64,000 bases of DNA from contig SEEL01000018.1 in NCBI GenBank assembly GCA_004144345.1, positions 1 through 64,000 of the forward strand, given 5' to 3'. How positions within the stretch are numbered: position 1 is the first letter of the stretch; every line of letters starts with the position of its first letter. Below are positions 62,205 to 64,000 of this stretch, one piece after another. Source of the stretch: Hyphomicrobiales bacterium. Its GTDB lineage: Bacteria > Pseudomonadota > Alphaproteobacteria > Rhizobiales > Devosiaceae. The notes below the pieces were generated by a model that worked only from the letters and a program-made list of their open reading frames with translations, had not been told where the DNA came from and did not search any database. The position numbers and the translations under genes are program-made.

Positions 62205-62255
62205 CCCTCCCCACCGGGGAGGGGGGACCGGCGAAGCCGGTGGGTGGGGCAGGCC
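62205..62255. repeat. GGGGACC palindromic element
   Basis: cctccccaccggggaggggggaccggcgaagccggtgggtggggc; close to the partial copy at 1..27. Confidence 0.75.
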
Positions 62256-62271
62256 ACACCCACAGCGTCGC

Positions 62272-62751
62272 TCACCCCCGCGCCTTGCGCAGCGCCGTAC
62301 CAAACACCTTGCTCAGGCTCTGCTTGTCGTCGGCGCTGAGGAACGCGCCCACTCCCACCTTGCGGCCATTGTCCTTCAGCCACAGTGCATTGACCCGCTC
62401 ATTGTAGTCGCGGTCGATGACGAAGCGCACAGCCGCCGGCACGAAGCTCAGCACTTCCTCGACGCCCTTGGCATCCACCTTGCGCAGTTCCAGCGCGCCG
62501 GGCCACAGCGTCAGCACCTCATACGCCTTGCCCGCCCGCATCGAGATCGTCAGCGCCAGCCAGATCGCCAGCACGTCGAGCCCCATGAACCCGACCACCG
62601 GCCACGCCCCGGCGAAGTAGAAAACCACGCCCGGCACCAGCGCCAGCGCCGCCACCAGCCCGATCACCACCCGCTTGCCGCGCGGGCTCAGCGACCGGTG
62701 CGGCGTCAGCGTCGCGGCGAAAAGCGGCTTGGCTTGAGTTTTGGTCGACAT
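62272..62751 (-). CDS. DUF2244 domain-containing membrane protein
   Basis: LFAATLTPHRSLSPRGKRVVIGLVAALALVPGVVFYFAGAWPVVGFMGLDVLAIW. Confidence 0.92.
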   Translation of the reverse strand: MSTKTQAKPLFAATLTPHRSLSPRGKRVVIGLVAALALVPGVVFYFAGAWPVVGFMGLDVLAIWLALTISMRAGKAYEVLTLWPGALELRKVDAKGVEEVLSFVPAAVRFVIDRDYNERVNALWLKDNGRKVGVGAFLSADDKQSLSKVFGTALRKARG

Positions 62752-62787
62752 GAGCCTGACTATAGCCCCCGAATCGGAGTTTTGAGA

Positions 62788-63486
62788 ATGGCGAAGGCGC
62801 CCGCCCGTCGATCAACTAAGCGACTGAAGCCTGACGAAATCGAGGCGATCTTCGCGACCTTCGCCGCCGCCAATCCCGAGCCCAAGGGCGAGCTGGTGGC
62901 GAGCAACGCCTTCACTTTGCTGGTCGCCGTGGTGCTCTCCGCCCAGGCGACCGATGCCGGCGTCAACAAGGCCACCCCGGCTCTGTTCAAGCTCGCCGAC
63001 ACACCGCAGAAAATGGTGAAACTCGGGGTCGAGAAGATCACCGACCTGATCAAGACCATCGGCCTGTTTCGCGGCAAGGCGAAGAACGTCTTCGCCCTCA
63101 GCCAGATCCTGATCGAGCGCTTCGATGGCGAGGTGCCCGCCGATCGCGAAGCGCTGGAATCGCTCCCCGGCGTCGGCCGCAAGACCGCCAATGTCGTCCT
63201 CAACATCGCCTTCGGCCAGCCCACCATCGCGGTCGACACGCATCTCTTCCGCGTCTCCAACCGCACCGGCCTCGCCCCCGGCAAGAATCCGCTCGAGGTC
63301 GAGCTCGGGCTGCTCAAGATCGTGCCGCAGCACTACATGCTGCACGCCCATCACTGGCTGATCCTGCACGGCCGCTACATCTGCAAGGCGCGCAAGCCCG
63401 AATGCTATCGCTGCCCCATATCAGAATGGTGCCGCTTCGAGCCGAAAACCCCGCCGCCCAAGAACTGGGACGGCGCGCCGGTCTAG
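62788..63486 (+). CDS. nth: Endonuclease III
   Basis: LVAVVLSAQATDAGVNKATPALF; LPGVGRKTANVVLNIAFG; C-terminal 4Fe-4S cysteines. Confidence 0.98.
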   Translation: MAKAPARRSTKRLKPDEIEAIFATFAAANPEPKGELVASNAFTLLVAVVLSAQATDAGVNKATPALFKLADTPQKMVKLGVEKITDLIKTIGLFRGKAKNVFALSQILIERFDGEVPADREALESLPGVGRKTANVVLNIAFGQPTIAVDTHLFRVSNRTGLAPGKNPLEVELGLLKIVPQHYMLHAHHWLILHGRYICKARKPECYRCPISEWCRFEPKTPPPKNWDGAPV

Positions 63487-63487
63487 C

Positions 63488-63946
63488 TCACAACGCGCCG
63501 TAGCCCCGCGCCATCGCCGCGGCAAAGGCCGGGATGAACGCAAACGCCACCAGCTCGCCCGCAAAGAACCGGCGTAGCCGTGCCACTTCGCCAGCATCGG
63601 GCGAAAACCCCGGCTCTGCCGCGAGCTTCCGGCGCCAGCCCATCACCGCCAATGTCGGCGGCAGCGACAGCAGGCCCACCAGCAGGAACGCCGCCATCTT
63701 GGCCCAGAACGCCCAGTTGGTGACGTAATACTCCCAGCCCGCCGCGCCCCAGATCACCCGCGCCACGCCGGCGATGATCACCAGCAGCGACATCGCGCCA
63801 TAGGCGCCGTCGATCGTGCCGAGCTGCTTGATCCGGTCCGCCGTCAGCCCGGGCCGCAGCAGCACCACCTCCGCGATCAACAGGCCAAACACGCTGAACA
63901 CCGCCACATGGTGGGCAATGGCGAGAACGAGGTCGATGTCGATCAT
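63488..63946 (-). CDS. DUF2214 family membrane protein
   Basis: IALAHHVAVFSVFGLLIAEVVLLRPGL-like start, about 4 TM. Confidence 0.88.
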   Translation of the reverse strand: MIDIDLVLAIAHHVAVFSVFGLLIAEVVLLRPGLTADRIKQLGTIDGAYGAMSLLVIIAGVARVIWGAAGWEYYVTNWAFWAKMAAFLLVGLLSLPPTLAVMGWRRKLAAEPGFSPDAGEVARLRRFFAGELVAFAFIPAFAAAMARGYGAL

Positions 63947-64000
63947 GTGCTGTCCTCCCGAGACCGGCCTAATCTGGGTTGCGCCGCCGCGCCCCGCAAC

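Overview
This 64 kb, GC-rich window reads as the replication-origin region of an alphaproteobacterial (Hyphomicrobiales, probably Devosia-like) chromosome. The taxonomic guess is an inference from gene order and protein character. Backbone, left to right: ftsK, lolA, xthA, a cyclic-nucleotide-binding protein with a CenR/OtpR-like regulator, leuS-lptE-holA, parB-parA-rsmG-mnmG-mnmE, rho-hemJ-hemE, a putative oriC (about 22.25-22.79 kb), aroE-coaE-dnaQ, secB, fxsA, Tim44-Smr-XRE, an acyl-CoA ligase/GNAT/ACP trio, an ABC exporter, recQ, hslUV, hisB, GH25, marC, gshB, yraN-rsmI, an LpoA-like protein, hemW-rdgB-rph, hrcA-grpE, pncA, dnaK-dnaJ, pyrF-dapB-gpmA, ada and nth. No tRNA, rRNA, CRISPR array, prophage or transposase was seen. 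The most interesting non-coding signals are: (1) six TTCACGTGAA parS sites over 7.3 kb, four being one asymmetric variant that carries a GANTC (CcrM) site and flips orientation between mnmE and rho, with the last one containing the apparent GTG start of aroE; (2) a putative oriC with 12 GANTC sites, three CtrA-type TTAR-N7-TTAA boxes and degenerate DnaA boxes; (3) a family of seven 42-44-nt hairpin-forming intergenic repeats with conserved ends (AGCGGTTGG...GGACAGAGC), clustered around the heat-shock genes and hisB and apparently undescribed; (4) mosaic palindromic elements, including a dRS3-like inverted pair; (5) two unannotated small ORFs (39 aa and 45 aa). All calls were made by eye, with no database search.
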